Part shown: piece by piece, positions 12,801 to 24,503 of the stretch
Position numbering within the stretch: the stretch's first letter is position 1
Layout of the letters: each line of letters begins with the position of its first letter
NCBI GenBank assembly: GCA_914767715.1
Contig: OU612073.1
Location: 6,510,001-6,574,000, forward strand
Direction: 5' to 3'
Origin: Membranipora membranacea
Lineage: Eukaryota; Bryozoa; Gymnolaemata; Cheilostomatida; Membraniporidae
Length of the DNA stretch: 64,000 bases
Notes under the pieces: generated by a model
What the model saw: only the letters and a program-made list of their open reading frames with translations
Told to the model about the DNA's origin: nothing
Database searches by the model: none
Made by a program: the position numbers and the translations under genes

Positions 12801-15772
12801 CCATTCCTTTTTCACTGCCTGATGGTAGATGAAAAAAATATGTCAATGAAAACCTAACATTAAACGTCTCCAATTTACTCAATCTCACAGATGAGCTTAT
12901 GGCAAAAAAAAAAGAAGAGCTATTCCTAAGTTTTGAATAAAGCTACAACTAGATGTCTGCAAACACTGAGGACATTGTGCGGTTGTTATCATTGTGAATT
13001 TTTAACAGTAGATGATGATAAAAGTTATTACCCATCTCAATTTCACTCCAAGATTCCAAAGATTCCAGTATTTAATTGGGATTTAACGTGGGATCAGCCA
13101 TATTGATTTAATCCGTTTAATCACATTGATGGGGATTTTTATCTCAATTAAATAAGAAAAGTACAGTGGCATGAATCTTTCCTCCCGCCCAACTAACCTC
13201 ATTATCCGGAAACCGCGCTATGAACATATCATATGAGATGTACTGAGCGTGTTGGAGTCCAATACTATAAAATAAACAAAAATTTTAATTGGACAAAATT
13301 GTAACCCATAAGCACAGATGTGTACTCTCTTAGTAGGATAATTGTTTCTAACCCATAAAACAAAAACTTGTTGAGTGAGTAAAAAGGTTGTCTTTATTAT
13401 TCTTCCAGTCATATTATTCCAATTTAACCATTTTATTCCGTTTTATTTATTTAAGTCAGCTAACAAGAAGGTGTCTCAAAGATTATAACGGTGTAGCACA
13501 ATCTGATAAGTTGGTTTGCGAAATAGAGAGTACTTACTTTTTTAAATATCTGTCATATAAATCTCTAGATATGTACCCACAGCTGCTGATGAGCACTTTG
13601 TGAAAAGCCTCCCTATATTATCAAACAAGTCCATATGGTGAGATAGTACAAGCTTATGGAGTTTTTGTTTATTGCAACCAGCTAACAATAGGGGTAGAGG
13701 ATGCCGCCGAGCTTAAAATTACCTTTACAAAACATGGGCAACAACAGATTGATCTTCCTGCGCTTCCATGTAACAGGGGAATATTCAGATATTTTGGCTA
13801 TGGTGTTTCCAGCTCTCTCACTTTTGCATTTTTTTCCACAGGGTCATTGATGACGGTAGCAGTTACTCATTGTTGACAAAACAAGACGATCATGAAGTCC
13901 TAAAAGTTTTATTAGATGTGGCAATCTCTTACCTTGACAGTATCCCGTTACCATTAGCTGTATTGGACTTGAATAGGTGTCTGAACCCATGAAATCCCGT
14001 AGTTATCCTGTCTTGAACTATGGAACTTAGCTGCAATGGTATGAAAAATCAAAAACATGTTGCAAAATCTTGTCATCACTAATCCAGGATTAAAGGTGGG
14101 AGCGCTCAATTGGCAGGGATTGACAATCATGCCTATCTCGCAAAGTCTATCACTGTAATATAAAGTATTGACATATTATCAGAGAGCATAGATAATTAAA
14201 TTTATACCTATGGTCTCTGACGCTATAATACATATATAAGGTGCAACAATCTCGCTTGTGTCTGCAGATGATTTTGTTACTCTACAAAAATTGATTAGCA
14301 AGACCCCATTTCATTTATAATCCATGTTGCAGATGTAAAAAGTCTGCTGAATATACTTTTTTTTTTATTGCATAAAAGATAAGCTAGAGGACCCAGGACA
14401 GATCAGAGAATAATATAAGACAAACGTCATTCAATTGAATTTAAACTCATTAATGCCTGTTTCGCATACCAGAATCATCTAAATTAATTAACTGCTCAGT
14501 TTTTGGGGCGTTGTCACAGGATTAAAACGCCAAAAAATGGAATGCCACTAACCTCTTCGACAGTGTAGTTGAATGGATTCTGAATGTCATTAGCCTTCAA
14601 CCAGGCAGTCTTCAATTCGGGTCTCATCATGTTAGGGTTTGCATAGCTCATGGATTGTGACCCTATGTGACAGAAATTTATATAATATAATGTCCTCTGG
14701 TAAAGCTAAAATTGACCGTTACCACCCACAAATAAGTGCAGGACATCAACATATGGAATATCATATGAGCCTTCATTTCAATACAAATAACCCAGTTATT
14801 AGGATGGTTTTAAAGAAAATGGCAATAAACAAACTTCAAGCATCAAATTGTGCCTCATTTATTTTATACTTAGACCACTGTCAGAGCATCATTTTATATC
14901 CAGTTTGCGTGGGGGGGATAAGATTGAGATAAAAGCTCTTCTCACAGGCATTAAATCTAAAGGTTTTAAGTCGCAACCCACCTTATGGGACTGGTTTGTT
15001 AGAGGGGGAGGGGACAAAGAAGACTTGTCGTGTAAATATACTAGCAATTGTCCAGCTGTAGGGTTTTGATTGGGAGCTCTGCAATAATATATTGTTACCC
15101 TTTGGTAATAAAGAGAGCGCCATTAGAGCATCGAAAGTAATCCCATAATACACTGCTCGGAATCAACAAGATAATTCCACTGATCTTTGCTTCACTTCAC
15201 AATGGTTGAAGGAATGATATTATAATTCTATATCTGAGACTGTGGATTGTCAAAGGAATGTTTCTACAGATCAACCACTGAGGTATCTCACCGCTCTTAG
15301 ACGCTGTTAGTCCAGTTTTAGCCCGCCTTGGACTGCTGACAGATAGTTGGGCTTGGGGGAGGGCGATCACTGACCCATCTTTTGCTGACGTTGACTTTCT
15401 GGCAGGCTGAGAACTGACGGCTAGTGTGTTCACATCTTTTGCTTTCAGCTTTGCAGAATGGGTCACCGAGATCTTTGGCAGCGATATCTACATGGACAAA
15501 ATGTTATTGTGATAACAGCTCCTGGCCATTCAGGCTGCTTTCCTGAATGATGACGAAACATCATCAAGACTGGTAGCAGAAGGGACGTTGCAAGAGAAAT
15601 GTCACATCGAAGTGTGAATCCAAAGTTTTTGATGAATCAAATTTGGAATAATTATAATAATACATTTATCATCAGCAAGGATTAATCACGGACGGCAACC
15701 CTAACACACTAAAATTCTGATCTTATCCAATGTACTCACATGCATCTTATTTTGACCCACTGCGGCAGCCAT
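3826..15772 (-). CDS. Multi-EF-hand protein, EFCAB6-like
   Basis: Twenty-one exons join with consistent phase into 949 residues: 15772-15740, 15487-15292, 14662-14553, 14030-13933, 13612-13538, 13264-13198, 12818-12649, 12244-12104, 11860-11666, 11512-11452, 11279-11089, 10769-10656, 10298-10167, 9782-9606, 8856-8688, 7851-7727, 7004-6805, 5315-5224, 4759-4587, 4337-4220, 4038-3826. The start MAAAVGQNK follows no signal peptide, so the protein is probably intracellular. After a Ser/Lys-rich linker come repeated EF-hand units with loops near residues 136 (NTANGNGILSRE), 297, 410 (DIANDNFIAKGD), 670, 798 (DPKNRGFVKTGE) and 895 (DPLGQGFLSLRD). Several loops lack acidic ligands and are probably structural rather than calcium-binding. 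Long arrays of partly degenerate EF-hands are typical of EFCAB6, an axonemal/doublet-microtubule protein. That assignment rests on architecture; the human protein is longer (about 1500 residues). Exon calls are strong because every junction keeps frame. Confidence 0.85.
4968..5060. repeat. Hairpin-repeat family, partial copy
   Basis: The segment GTGCTCAGACTGCTCCAA, followed by a GTGGCATTA..ATTATCAA block, matches the left arm of the copy at 7.1 kb and the core of the copy at 35.3 kb. It lies in an intron of the EF-hand gene. The right arm is poorly kept. Confidence 0.5.
5967..6039 (-). tRNA. tRNA-Arg (CCT)
   Basis: The minus strand folds as a complete 73-nt tRNA. The acceptor stem GCCTCCG pairs with CGGAGGT. 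The D arm starts TGGCCTAATGGATAAGGC, the anticodon stem is TCTGC/GCAGG with loop CTCCTAA (anticodon CCT), and the T arm is GCGGG-TTCGAGT-CCCGC. A and B boxes are intact. It lies inside an intron of the EF-hand gene, on the same strand, with no intron of its own. Confidence 0.93.
6726..6737. repeat. Poly-G run
   Basis: A short G homopolymer within an intron of the EF-hand gene. Similar runs occur at 21601, 32933 and (as C) 52727. Run lengths may be unreliable in assembly. Confidence 0.7.
7099..7200. repeat. Hairpin-forming repeat (MITE-like)
   Basis: The left arm GGCTCCAATGCGAGGTAGTG and the right arm CACTAACTCGCAATGGAGCC are inverted complements with few mismatches, and the pairing continues inward through the ATTACATT/GATAATGCAAT block. 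Related copies lie at 4.97 kb and 35.3 kb, with a degenerate one near 1 kb. It is inserted in an intron of the EF-hand gene. Confidence 0.7.
7937..8239. mobile_element. MITE with ~60-bp inverted termini and TTAA flanks
   Basis: The ends AGTATCTAGGAAAGCAAAA and TTTTGCTTTCCTAGACACT are inverted complements. Pairing continues inward through CCACTGTT..ATCAAAGCTTTGCCATTGCAAT for about 60 bases. TTAA lies immediately outside both ends (7933-7936 and 8240-8243), as expected for piggyBac-type insertion. The 300-base body has no coding capacity, so it is non-autonomous. It sits in an EF-hand-gene intron. Confidence 0.7.
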
Positions 15773-18323
15773 CTTCGTCTAAAGATGATATTTTATACCC
15801 AGAGACTGATATCTGAACAACAGCTGACTTAAATATATCCCGGTAACTAGGGTATAACTACTGTCAGGAACCTGAATCCAATCATGTCTCCATCTAAAAT
15901 TGAGGTGAAAGAGAAATAGCGGTTATGACCTGAAAGAATTATGAAACATTAATCGAATTAACTTAATATAGAAGCACCGCAAGCAGAAAATCTTTCAAAC
16001 CAAATTTGAAGCCTGAAATTTGTTGTAAGTGCGTGCCATTCTATTAAAATAGGTTTAAATCTTAACAAATGTGTATGACAATACTTTCTAAATCAGTGAA
16101 GAAACCGAACACTTAATTTTATAATATGCAATTCACAAAAGCCCAACCTTATAATATGTAGGGTTGAGCAAGAATAATGACTACATTACTTTGATATTAA
16201 ATATTGAACTATGAATATGATCTTGAATAAAAGCCTGTTTGTTTTGCTGTCAAAGTGAAACCAGGCAAAGTAGTGATTTTATCAAGTCTTTTGACACCTG
16301 TAGAACTGATTATCAGATTAAAATCAGCTAAGCATACACGTTAAATCAAACATTGTTTTTTATGGACTTAAAATTCTGCTGAGCGTTTGTAGTCTGATTA
16401 AAAAAAGTTAAACCTGTCTGTAGGATGTTGGGGGGAAGCAAAGCAGCACTATGAATTGAGTTTCTAGACTAAAACGGGATAACTTGCTGTTTAGTAAGAA
16501 ACAGAAGATTGGGCTGCCCCTAAAGAGGGACGCAAGGTGCCCTAAATCCTCATACAGAGAATGTGATACATACTAGAAAACTAGAATGCATCCTAGAGGT
16601 GAGGCCATAGAAGACCTCCTAATCGTGGGTGTGCAGCGAGCTGCCACAGCTGAATTGGCACTAATCGGCCATTGGCAGTGACACTTTGATCTTAGCCAAT
16701 AGGCCGAGAAGCGGAATAACTTGGCTGTCCCATTGAACCCTAATGGTATACCATAGAGGAGCTTAAAGTATTCACAGGAGGAAATCATTGCCTTTTCGCA
16801 CATGTGTGAAATAGCGGAATAATCCTACCGCTTTAGCGTGTAAAAGTTGGTGCTAGCTAACATTTATTCACCCTTGAACTATCAAAACTAAGTTAATAGC
16901 TACTTCAGAAGGGTCTCAATTTTCAAACTCCAGGATAATACAAATAATAAGTTTCTATTAAGTAGGCAACTCCCATCAAACCCATACAGGGCCATGTATC
17001 GACCTGCTCAAATCAGCATTAGTATTGACAGAGAGATATAATTGATACAAACTTGGGCAGCACAAATTACAAAAAAACGCAATAGTAATCAGCGAAACAA
17101 TGTTGAAAATAAATCGAGAAAGAGCTAAGTTTATCTAACTTATCTATGCGGATTTTTTGTTTTTTGCTGTATTATGAGTCAGATTATAATTGTTTTTTTT
17201 TACAGCCAGTTGACAAGGTCACGCCCGTGGTTGTAATATGATGAACTAATCCTTATCCCTCTGGTAGAACTAGAAACCACAGGTAAAGAATAAAGATATA
17301 TTAATATGCAATTATGAGAAGGGTATGCTAAGAAATAAATCGAATCATCCTAACAGTTTATCATATAGTAATCATTTACCAAAGATTACCTCTAGATTTA
17401 TTACAGTGGTATGATAGGATTAAGAGAAGCTTATCTACTAAAAAATCGGTAAGATCTTGCAAGATATGTCTCTATAATCCCTTATTTATGGTTTTGATTA
17501 TATTTATGGCAACGTCATGATGAGCCGTTAATCCCACAATGCATGTGTATATATTCTAGGGGCGTATGTTGAGAAAAAGATAATAATTCAAGCGCTGGCG
17601 CTGTAAAGTAAACTGTGGAGCTGGCTTCTATCAGTTTGTCGTGACACAAATACAAATCGTAAGTTTACATGTCCACTTTTATTGTAATTGATTGTAAAGA
17701 AATCAGGTTTTTGGTATCATTCTAGAGTTCTAAGTCTAATTTGGAAAACTGATATAAGTATATTGACTGCAAGTGCCCAGTTTCAACTGATTTTCACTCA
17801 CAGTTGAGATTGGAAGGTACTAAAAAGGTTAAATTTTGGTATAGGTATCGTTGGTATGCCTTCAAAGTTAATCAGAATACATCTGGACTGGCAAAACCGA
17901 GATCAACATCTACATAGCTATCTCGCTTTGTAAAAGCTATCGTTACCTCAAAATGTTTTCAATTTAGTTTTGACTTACACCTAAACAAGCAATTGTTACC
18001 TTGTAACGTTTTCCTTGTTGACTAAAATGGCATAGCCTTGTTCAACAAGTAACTTTTGGGAGTTTGGACGGGGCCTGGGCGGGATCTCACAGTTGGGCTG
18101 GCGGGGCGTCTCTGGATGTGTGGTGGATAGCAGGCTATCTGGCTGACCCCTGCTTTTATTTACTTTCTTTTGAAAATATATTACTCTTGATTTAGAAGTT
18201 TTCTTTATATCAGAATAAAAAACTTTAGTTCTTCACCTACACCTTATTTATCAGTGTATGACATATGTATTTCAGAATTTCCAAGAGATTTAAAACTACA
18301 ACGAAATATACTGACAGTACATA
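15773..18323. other. Divergent intergenic region
   Basis: Lies between the start of the minus-strand EF-hand gene and the plus-strand Asn-rich gene, so it must hold both promoters. The only recognised element is the U2-headed SINE at 16501-16716. A GC-rich patch sits at 18065-18110. A splice acceptor (TTTCAG) at about 18270, just before the downstream start codon, suggests an upstream non-coding exon. Confidence 0.4.
16501..16716 (-). mobile_element. SINE with U2-snRNA-derived head, copy 1
   Basis: Read on the minus strand, the element begins GCTTCTCGGCCTATTGGC and continues TAAGATCAAAGTGT. This is almost the 5' end of U2 snRNA (CGCTTCTCGGCCTTTTGGCT, then AAGATCAAGTGT). After about 35 bases the match to U2 stops and a body of about 180 bases follows, ending GTCCCTCTTTAGGGGCAGCCC. 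The same head-plus-body unit recurs at 49261-49473 in the other orientation, so this is a dispersed element, not a U2 gene. Confidence 0.8.
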
Positions 18324-20397
18324 ATGAGGTCACTAACAATAATACTATTCCTCTCAGTTTGCACACTGGTAACTCTATTGTCTCATGCGTCAGCAGAAGA
18401 GAGCGTAAGTAGTGCAGTGCCTCAAACCCCTGGGGCCACAAAAATTCGTCCTAATAAAGTAGAGACTGAATTGAGTGACATTAGAATGCATTAAGATCTG
18501 GCTGAAGGAACCAATTTTCCTCGTCTGAATTAACATGAGTTCTGTACTGTAGAGTTTGGATTAACCAGCTTACACTGCACTTTCTTAAGTCGACTCACAA
18601 CGGAAGAGTGATAAGTTTTGTGGACTTTGTGAGAAAACACCTCTTACTTCTTTGATAATATATAAATTTTTGCATTGCTCCAACCGATGTCCTTGTATGC
18701 TCGGAGGCGCTGATCTCAATTCTCCTCAGGTAGAAAATGTCTAGGGTACGGAGTTGTCTGTTCATCATCCGCATTGTCTACAGGCAGTAAAATGTATGAG
18801 CCGTATAAAATCTCTGTTTAAATTTGACAATAATTTTATTGCCAATTTGTCATTTGCAGACAATCTTAGCTAGAATGAAAAGACAAGCATCATCTGGAAA
18901 TACAGGGAGATCAAATCGTCTAGGTGGCAATAGAAGGCGGAATATGCAAACACGCGGGTAAGTTAATGCTGAACGCCATCTTGTTTTTGATGTGTAATTA
19001 CCAGAGGAGTAAACATTGACCAGAATTTAGTTTAGCTAGTTTGAGGTTGAGTTAATGCTGGTTAGCCCTTAAAATAAGCTGGCTGAGGTATCTATAAAAA
19101 ATGTAGACATGAGTAAATGTTAGCTAGTCTTAAAATTAGCTATTTCCAACCTTTGCAAAATGGCAAACTTTTTCCCCACAATACTATACTCCTCTGGGGT
19201 TTATTCACTATCATTTCACTGCTAAGTCAGCTGTGTTAGTACTTAATTCTTCCTTGGTCCTTCTCTCCAACTTACAAAAGTTTGGTTACCGCAGCTATTG
19301 GTTAGATATAGAGTGATGTGTAATTGCGACTTTGTAATTGATAAATGCATTGAAACAATCTGTGTTTTTTTTAATTATTCTGACCTTTACTATTATATTC
19401 AGGCAGGGAAATAATAACAGACGGAACCGTCAGGGCAGGAGACAACGGCAACAGCAGAGAAACAACAACAATAACAACAACAGAAACATCAATCAACAAC
19501 AGAACAGTTTTGTACAAAATCTTGGACAAAATTTGGGACAAACCAACTCACAAAACTGTGTCCAAACTCGGACGCAGTGTTTCGACGGCGTCTGTGAATC
19601 CCTGTGTTTGGATCAGAATGGCAATGTGATCAATAACAATAACAATAACAATAACAGACGTAACAGCGGAGTCAACAGTGGACGCAACAATAGACGCCGC
19701 AACAATCAGGTCAACAACAACAACAACGCATTTAACAATGGCCTCGGCAACAACAACAACCTTTTTTCCGGCAATAACAATAGACAATTCACCAATGATG
19801 GATTCAACAGCGGCTTTGGTAGCCTATTCACTACAACGACACCAAGTGAGGTAAAAATTGGAACACATTCTTTCAATTTAATACAGTATAAATGATGAAA
19901 TTATAACATTGATATAGATTTGAGAATTAAAAATAGACGTATAGATGGGTATGGATCTATTGACCATTCGCCATGGAAAAGTTGTCTATTGTTTGATTAA
20001 CACACTGAAAATGGGACATTGTTAAGGTGTTACAACTCCGTAACAAAAACCAACACTGGTTGAGATCGATATTAGGAATAAGTTTTACTGTGTCAAATTT
20101 TGTGTTTGTTGTAAAGCGCACATGTACTTCTATGTATTGTCAAATTGGATTGATTTTAATTTATAGAGTGAAGTTGCAATACAAACATTGTTTGCGGATG
20201 GCGGTTTGCTCAGTGGGATTTTACCTGCTGAACAGAGGAACAACATAGCCCAACAGATAAGAGAGCAGCAGCAGCAACAGCAGCAAGAGGAGGCTGCCAC
20301 TGCAGAGGCCGCTGCCGCAGATGCTGCTGCCGCAGAGGCCGCTGCCGCAGATACTGCTGCCGCAGATGTAGTTAATGAACCAACCATTGTTTCATAG
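18324..20397 (+). CDS. Secreted Asn/Gln-rich low-complexity protein
   Basis: Four exons join in frame: 18324-18404, 18860-18957, 19403-19850 and 20167-20397, giving 285 residues. Residues 1-24 are a clear signal peptide (MRSLTIILFLSVCTLVTLL, then SHASA). A dibasic ARMKR-Q site follows at about 33-37, so a short propeptide may be removed. The mature part is dominated by poly-Asn and Gln runs interspersed with Arg (about 60-200). It holds a four-Cys patch near 112-126 (NCVQTRTQCFDGVCESLC) that could form disulfides. The C-terminus has poly-Gln and then imperfect repeats of AAAADAAAAE. Two AATAAA signals lie at 20732-20743. The composition suits an extracellular matrix, skeletal or mineral-associated protein, but no homologous family is recognised. 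The codon-repeat tracts (AAC/AAT mix) are translated repeats, not a pure microsatellite. Confidence 0.8.
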
Positions 20398-20731
20398 ACC
20401 AGGATCTTCACTGTTATCAGGACGATGCTTGTCTTGTCTAAGGATCCGGCTGCCAGTTTTGGTTGAAATAGTGATGCTTAGTATAGGTGTAAAGATGGTA
20501 GGTATGAGGTATTGCGTGCATATGCCAGGGTGATAAAATATTGTCCTTTTGAGACCTTGTTTTATCTACGCTTCATTTGACATAAATTATCACTATTGTC
20601 AATTTATTACTTGTGGGAAGCCAGCTTCAAGGCTAAAGTTTTTAAAAGGGTTAAGCATTCTTGGGTACTAATCTTTTTCATTTCTTGTTTACTGTTGTTT
20701 TATTTTCTCTAAGGCTATAGAGACTATCACA

Positions 20732-20743
20732 AATAAAAATAAA
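20732..20743 (+). terminator. Two overlapping polyadenylation signals
   Basis: AATAAAAATAAA lies about 335 bases after the stop of the Asn-rich gene. It is the first canonical signal downstream and the likely 3' end of that transcript. Confidence 0.5.
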
Positions 20744-23700
20744 TCCCCTCATCGACATTCTAGTCTGTCTCCATGTCAACTGAGTCTGAATGGGATAATC
20801 TAGCATCCAAAACTCAAATTGATCATCTAACCCGGTCTATCAGAGGCTGCAAAAACTCATGTGACAAATGAGACGAAACATTTCACTTTTTGGCATTTGG
20901 CAAACTGAGTTCTAATTTACAGTTGGCGCTGTTTGGAAAATAAACATAATGGTAATCAAATTCATTATGTAATTGAACTATATTGCGTTTTTGCTGAACA
21001 AATCCAATGATATCCCCTCAAAGTAATACAGCCTCTGACACAATCTAACTGCATTAGGATAATCCCCATCACTTGAACCACACTGATGGCGTATTAACGA
21101 GTTTATTTATCTGTGTAATAGTAATGGTGATGGTACAAGTTGTCTCCATTATAAAAAAAAAGGTCCTAGACAAATATATATTGGAATGCTAAATTAGATA
21201 ATTCTAAATGCTTAATCTAACCAATCAATCAATCTTCCAATTACGCACATGTGACCGTTAATCTTCAAGATAACCAGAGTTTGAAGCGGGACGGACGATT
21301 TAACATTTAGCACTTTTTTATTCGTTATTGAGCAGTGAGCTGCGGCTTGGCAAATATAGTGATTGTGATGAAAATGAGCACAGAATTGGGTACAATCATA
21401 CTCTAGGTATTTGTATGTCTTCAGAAGCAGCTCAAATCAAGACTGATGCCGCCAAATGGAGATGTCATCACTTATCCTGGTAATTTGCTATTTCTGTGAG
21501 TGACAGAGGAGTTTTGTCCTGTCCTTGTTTAGGAGCTAGCCAAAGTAATTCGAACCGACTTGCACTCAGAACGAGGCAAAATGTCAAAGCATGAGAAATT
21601 GGGGGGGGGGGGGGGTTGATAGAATTATCATATACCCGACATGGATCTCTGAATGAGACAATCTCGACAACTCCGTGCCCCCTGAGTAGATAGATTATAG
21701 GGTGCACGCACTTTGAGTAATCAGACAGATTATGGGGGCTCAGTATAATAATAATAAGTAGTCTGTCAATGAACTCTTTAGATACACCGTAGAAGCCGTA
21801 GAATGCCAAATTGAGGCGTTTCCTTATCTCCAACAGGGAGGATGGGAGATGGGAGATCCCACCCTCCATGTCTCGAATATACTTTGTCTTTACAAATGAA
21901 GAGTTGTCTTGCCTTCAATATTGTGGACATAACCCTGATCTATAGTATAAGTATTTAGTCGGCAGGAAGTGTAAACCTCTTGTTTTTCAAAGATTGTACT
22001 TTGGAGAAGTTCATGCACATGAACTCTGCCTTATAGTCTTGTCTTGTCTTTGAGAAGGTGTTGACCAAGGTGACTCGAATGAATTTGGGATCAGGTCTCA
22101 GGGACCCATAGATCTCAAGTCTTCAATAAATTATTTCAATCTAGATATCTGCTCAAAACACCGCGAAATATAAATCAATCAGAGCAAATCTCAAACTGTG
22201 ATGCACATTGGCTTAGCTGCCCCCTTTAGGACAGTTTGACCAAATGAGGGTTAAAGCAAAGTTGAGCCTTATTTTAAGGCCTCTGGCATTCATGCAGGTA
22301 AACAAAACATGTCCCAAACTCCCTGCTGTGACCGAAGGGTAACCTAGAGCTATGCCGTAATTACTTCTGAACCAACAAGTGCAAACTCCAGCACTGAAGT
22401 GGCCTGGTCCGATGGCACCACAATCTAGATGGTTACCCTATGTTCAAAGGGCCAGAAGAGCTATCATTATACGATCACCATAATGGAAAGAGTGGAGAGC
22501 TGAGACACAGCAGTTTATTAATGATGTATACCCTATAGGAGTTTAATTTAGCTAGAGTTTAATTTCGCTATCTGGACCTGGTACTAAATTTCACTAGTAC
22601 TAAATTTCGCTAGTAGACTTACTAGTGAAAATTAAAAAAAAATATCCAAGCTGAGTTTCGAACCCAGGGCATAAAACTCCATATGAATGCAAGGCAGACA
22701 CTTAGACCACTGGGCCACGCTAGGTTACATGCTCAATTTGGGTGTATTCCTGTATAATTGTACATTGTTTATGAAACTATGGTGAGTGAGTTTAATTTAA
22801 GATACACTAAATTTCGCAACCTAGGCAACAACATGAAAAGCGAATCCTAAATGCCGCGAAAACTAAACTCCTATAGGGTATACCTTGTGGCAGTCCCTGC
22901 ATTGTTTCTTGTGTATTGTATCTTGCATATATTTAATGAGATTTTTTTTACTCTTCATTTCAGATTTCAAACTTTAAACTTCAATCTCTGAGTGTATCAA
23001 CACTGCCATGCTCTCATCCAGAACCATCCAGGTTATTTCTAAATTGTATGATTACAAAAATATGCTGGGATCGTGTATCGTATTGCAGGAAAAATTCGAT
23101 ATTATTCCGAAGAATCAAAACAGATGGTGATATTATCTTAGCTTTCGCTTGATTCCTTCTATATTTGAGATATAATCTAAGTTTTTGATTGTTATGGAAA
23201 GCAACAGTCATCCACATAGCAAGGGATACAGATTCTTATGACACCGCTCGCTTAAGGGGGATTTATGAGTGGTTTTTAACACAAACATAGAAACTCCAGG
23301 TCATAGCCACTAGATTGCTTTGTCTCCCCTCACGAATAACTTGCCTTAGAATGTATACAACTGACTCTACGCCCCTACTGACTTTAAATACTCTGCCATC
23401 AGGGAGCTACCGCAACAGTAAAGGTAGAATAGAACACAATGGGTATGGTTTTTTTAATTTGATTATGTCCATCATTTTTAGAGAAATAGTACCAAACCTC
23501 TTTTAGCATGACAAAATATTCCATTTCTTAACCACATGTGGCAAATTCGGAATACAAAACACACATAGCTGTTTCATAACTCTATCACCTGACCAGCGAG
23601 CCCTAACACTCTGCCTGTGTACCTGCCGTGACCCTGATTGAAGTGATCAAACTAGCGTCATTACCATTTTAATGGATATACACTGATATACCCGCAAAAC

Positions 23701-24503
23701 AGGGATTAAAATTCATTGAATCAGGAGAGAGCACTTAATCCAATATCCAGTATCAGCCACTGATGTATCAAATAGTATTACAAATCTGTGGTCATATCAG
23801 GATTAAAGCCTAATGGTAGGATGTCCCTAATCGCCACACCTTTTTACCCTAATTAAACAGGTAATTGTGACGAAAGAAACGGTTATTAATATTTTAAGTT
23901 GGAAGTGCCATGATTTTAGCTCTATACTGCTGACAGAGTAAGTTATAGATAGTACTTGAGCTATCATTTTTGGTCCTGACAGTCATGCATTGCAAATATA
24001 GTCAGTAGTATATAAGAAGAATGAAATAAAAAAAGCAGCAGTTGTAGAATACCGAGCTGCCATCTTACATTGAGGTGAGAGTTGTAATTTATAAACAAGT
24101 TCTGAGCTATGAGGAGAGAATAAAATTTTACTAACTCAGCCTAATGTTTGGGTTTGGCAAAGTCAGCAATAAAGCTTCTTTCTTTCCATAGCTAAATTGT
24201 GGAATAACCTTTGTTGTTGTTGTTCGATACTTGTAGAGCCTCCTGTAGCAGGTTGAGGTTCCAGCAAAGGTGAAATCCTGTCCTACGATTTCTGACACGG
24301 ACTGATGTTAATTTATTTTTCTCTTTTGGAATGACTCAAGCAACACAATTGTCTTCACCAATATAGTGTTCATCTGTTTGTGTGGAACATACCTAGTAAT
24401 GATCTTCAATTTCTAATCATTACACGATCTTGAAATTCATGATTTTTGCTTTCAGGTCCAGGTAGGCAGGAGCAAAACAATCTTGATAGCCTGAACTATC
24501 ACC
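20744..24503. other. Intergenic, one MITE, no gene recognised
   Basis: No exon was recognised. The stretch contains a 15-base G run at 21601 and a TIR element with a tRNA-like core at 22531-22878. A splice acceptor (GCTTTCAG) at about 24455 probably ends a 5' UTR intron of the downstream secreted-protein gene. Confidence 0.4.
22531..22878. mobile_element. TIR element carrying a decayed tRNA-like core
   Basis: The termini CCCTATAGGAGTTTA and TAAACTCCTATAGGG are perfect inverted repeats, flanked on both sides by TATA (TA or TATA target duplication). On the minus strand at about 22648-22727 there is a tRNA-like segment. It has an A-box (TGGCCCAGTGGTCTAAG), a TTGCA anticodon-loop remnant and a B-box (GGGTTCGAAAC), but the anticodon stem does not pair. 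No protein-coding capacity; probably a non-autonomous Tc1/mariner-type element that captured a tRNA or tRNA-SINE. Confidence 0.65.

Noticed and set aside
16573-16803. A 76-codon open frame on the minus strand
   Set aside because: It lies almost wholly in the U2-headed SINE and has no protein resemblance.
21468-21869. A 133-codon open frame on the minus strand
   Set aside because: It crosses a G-homopolymer run, has no family resemblance or splice context, and the composition looks non-coding.
22648-22727. A functional tRNA-Ala (TGC)
   Set aside because: The anticodon stem is unpaired, and the segment lies inside an inverted-repeat element.
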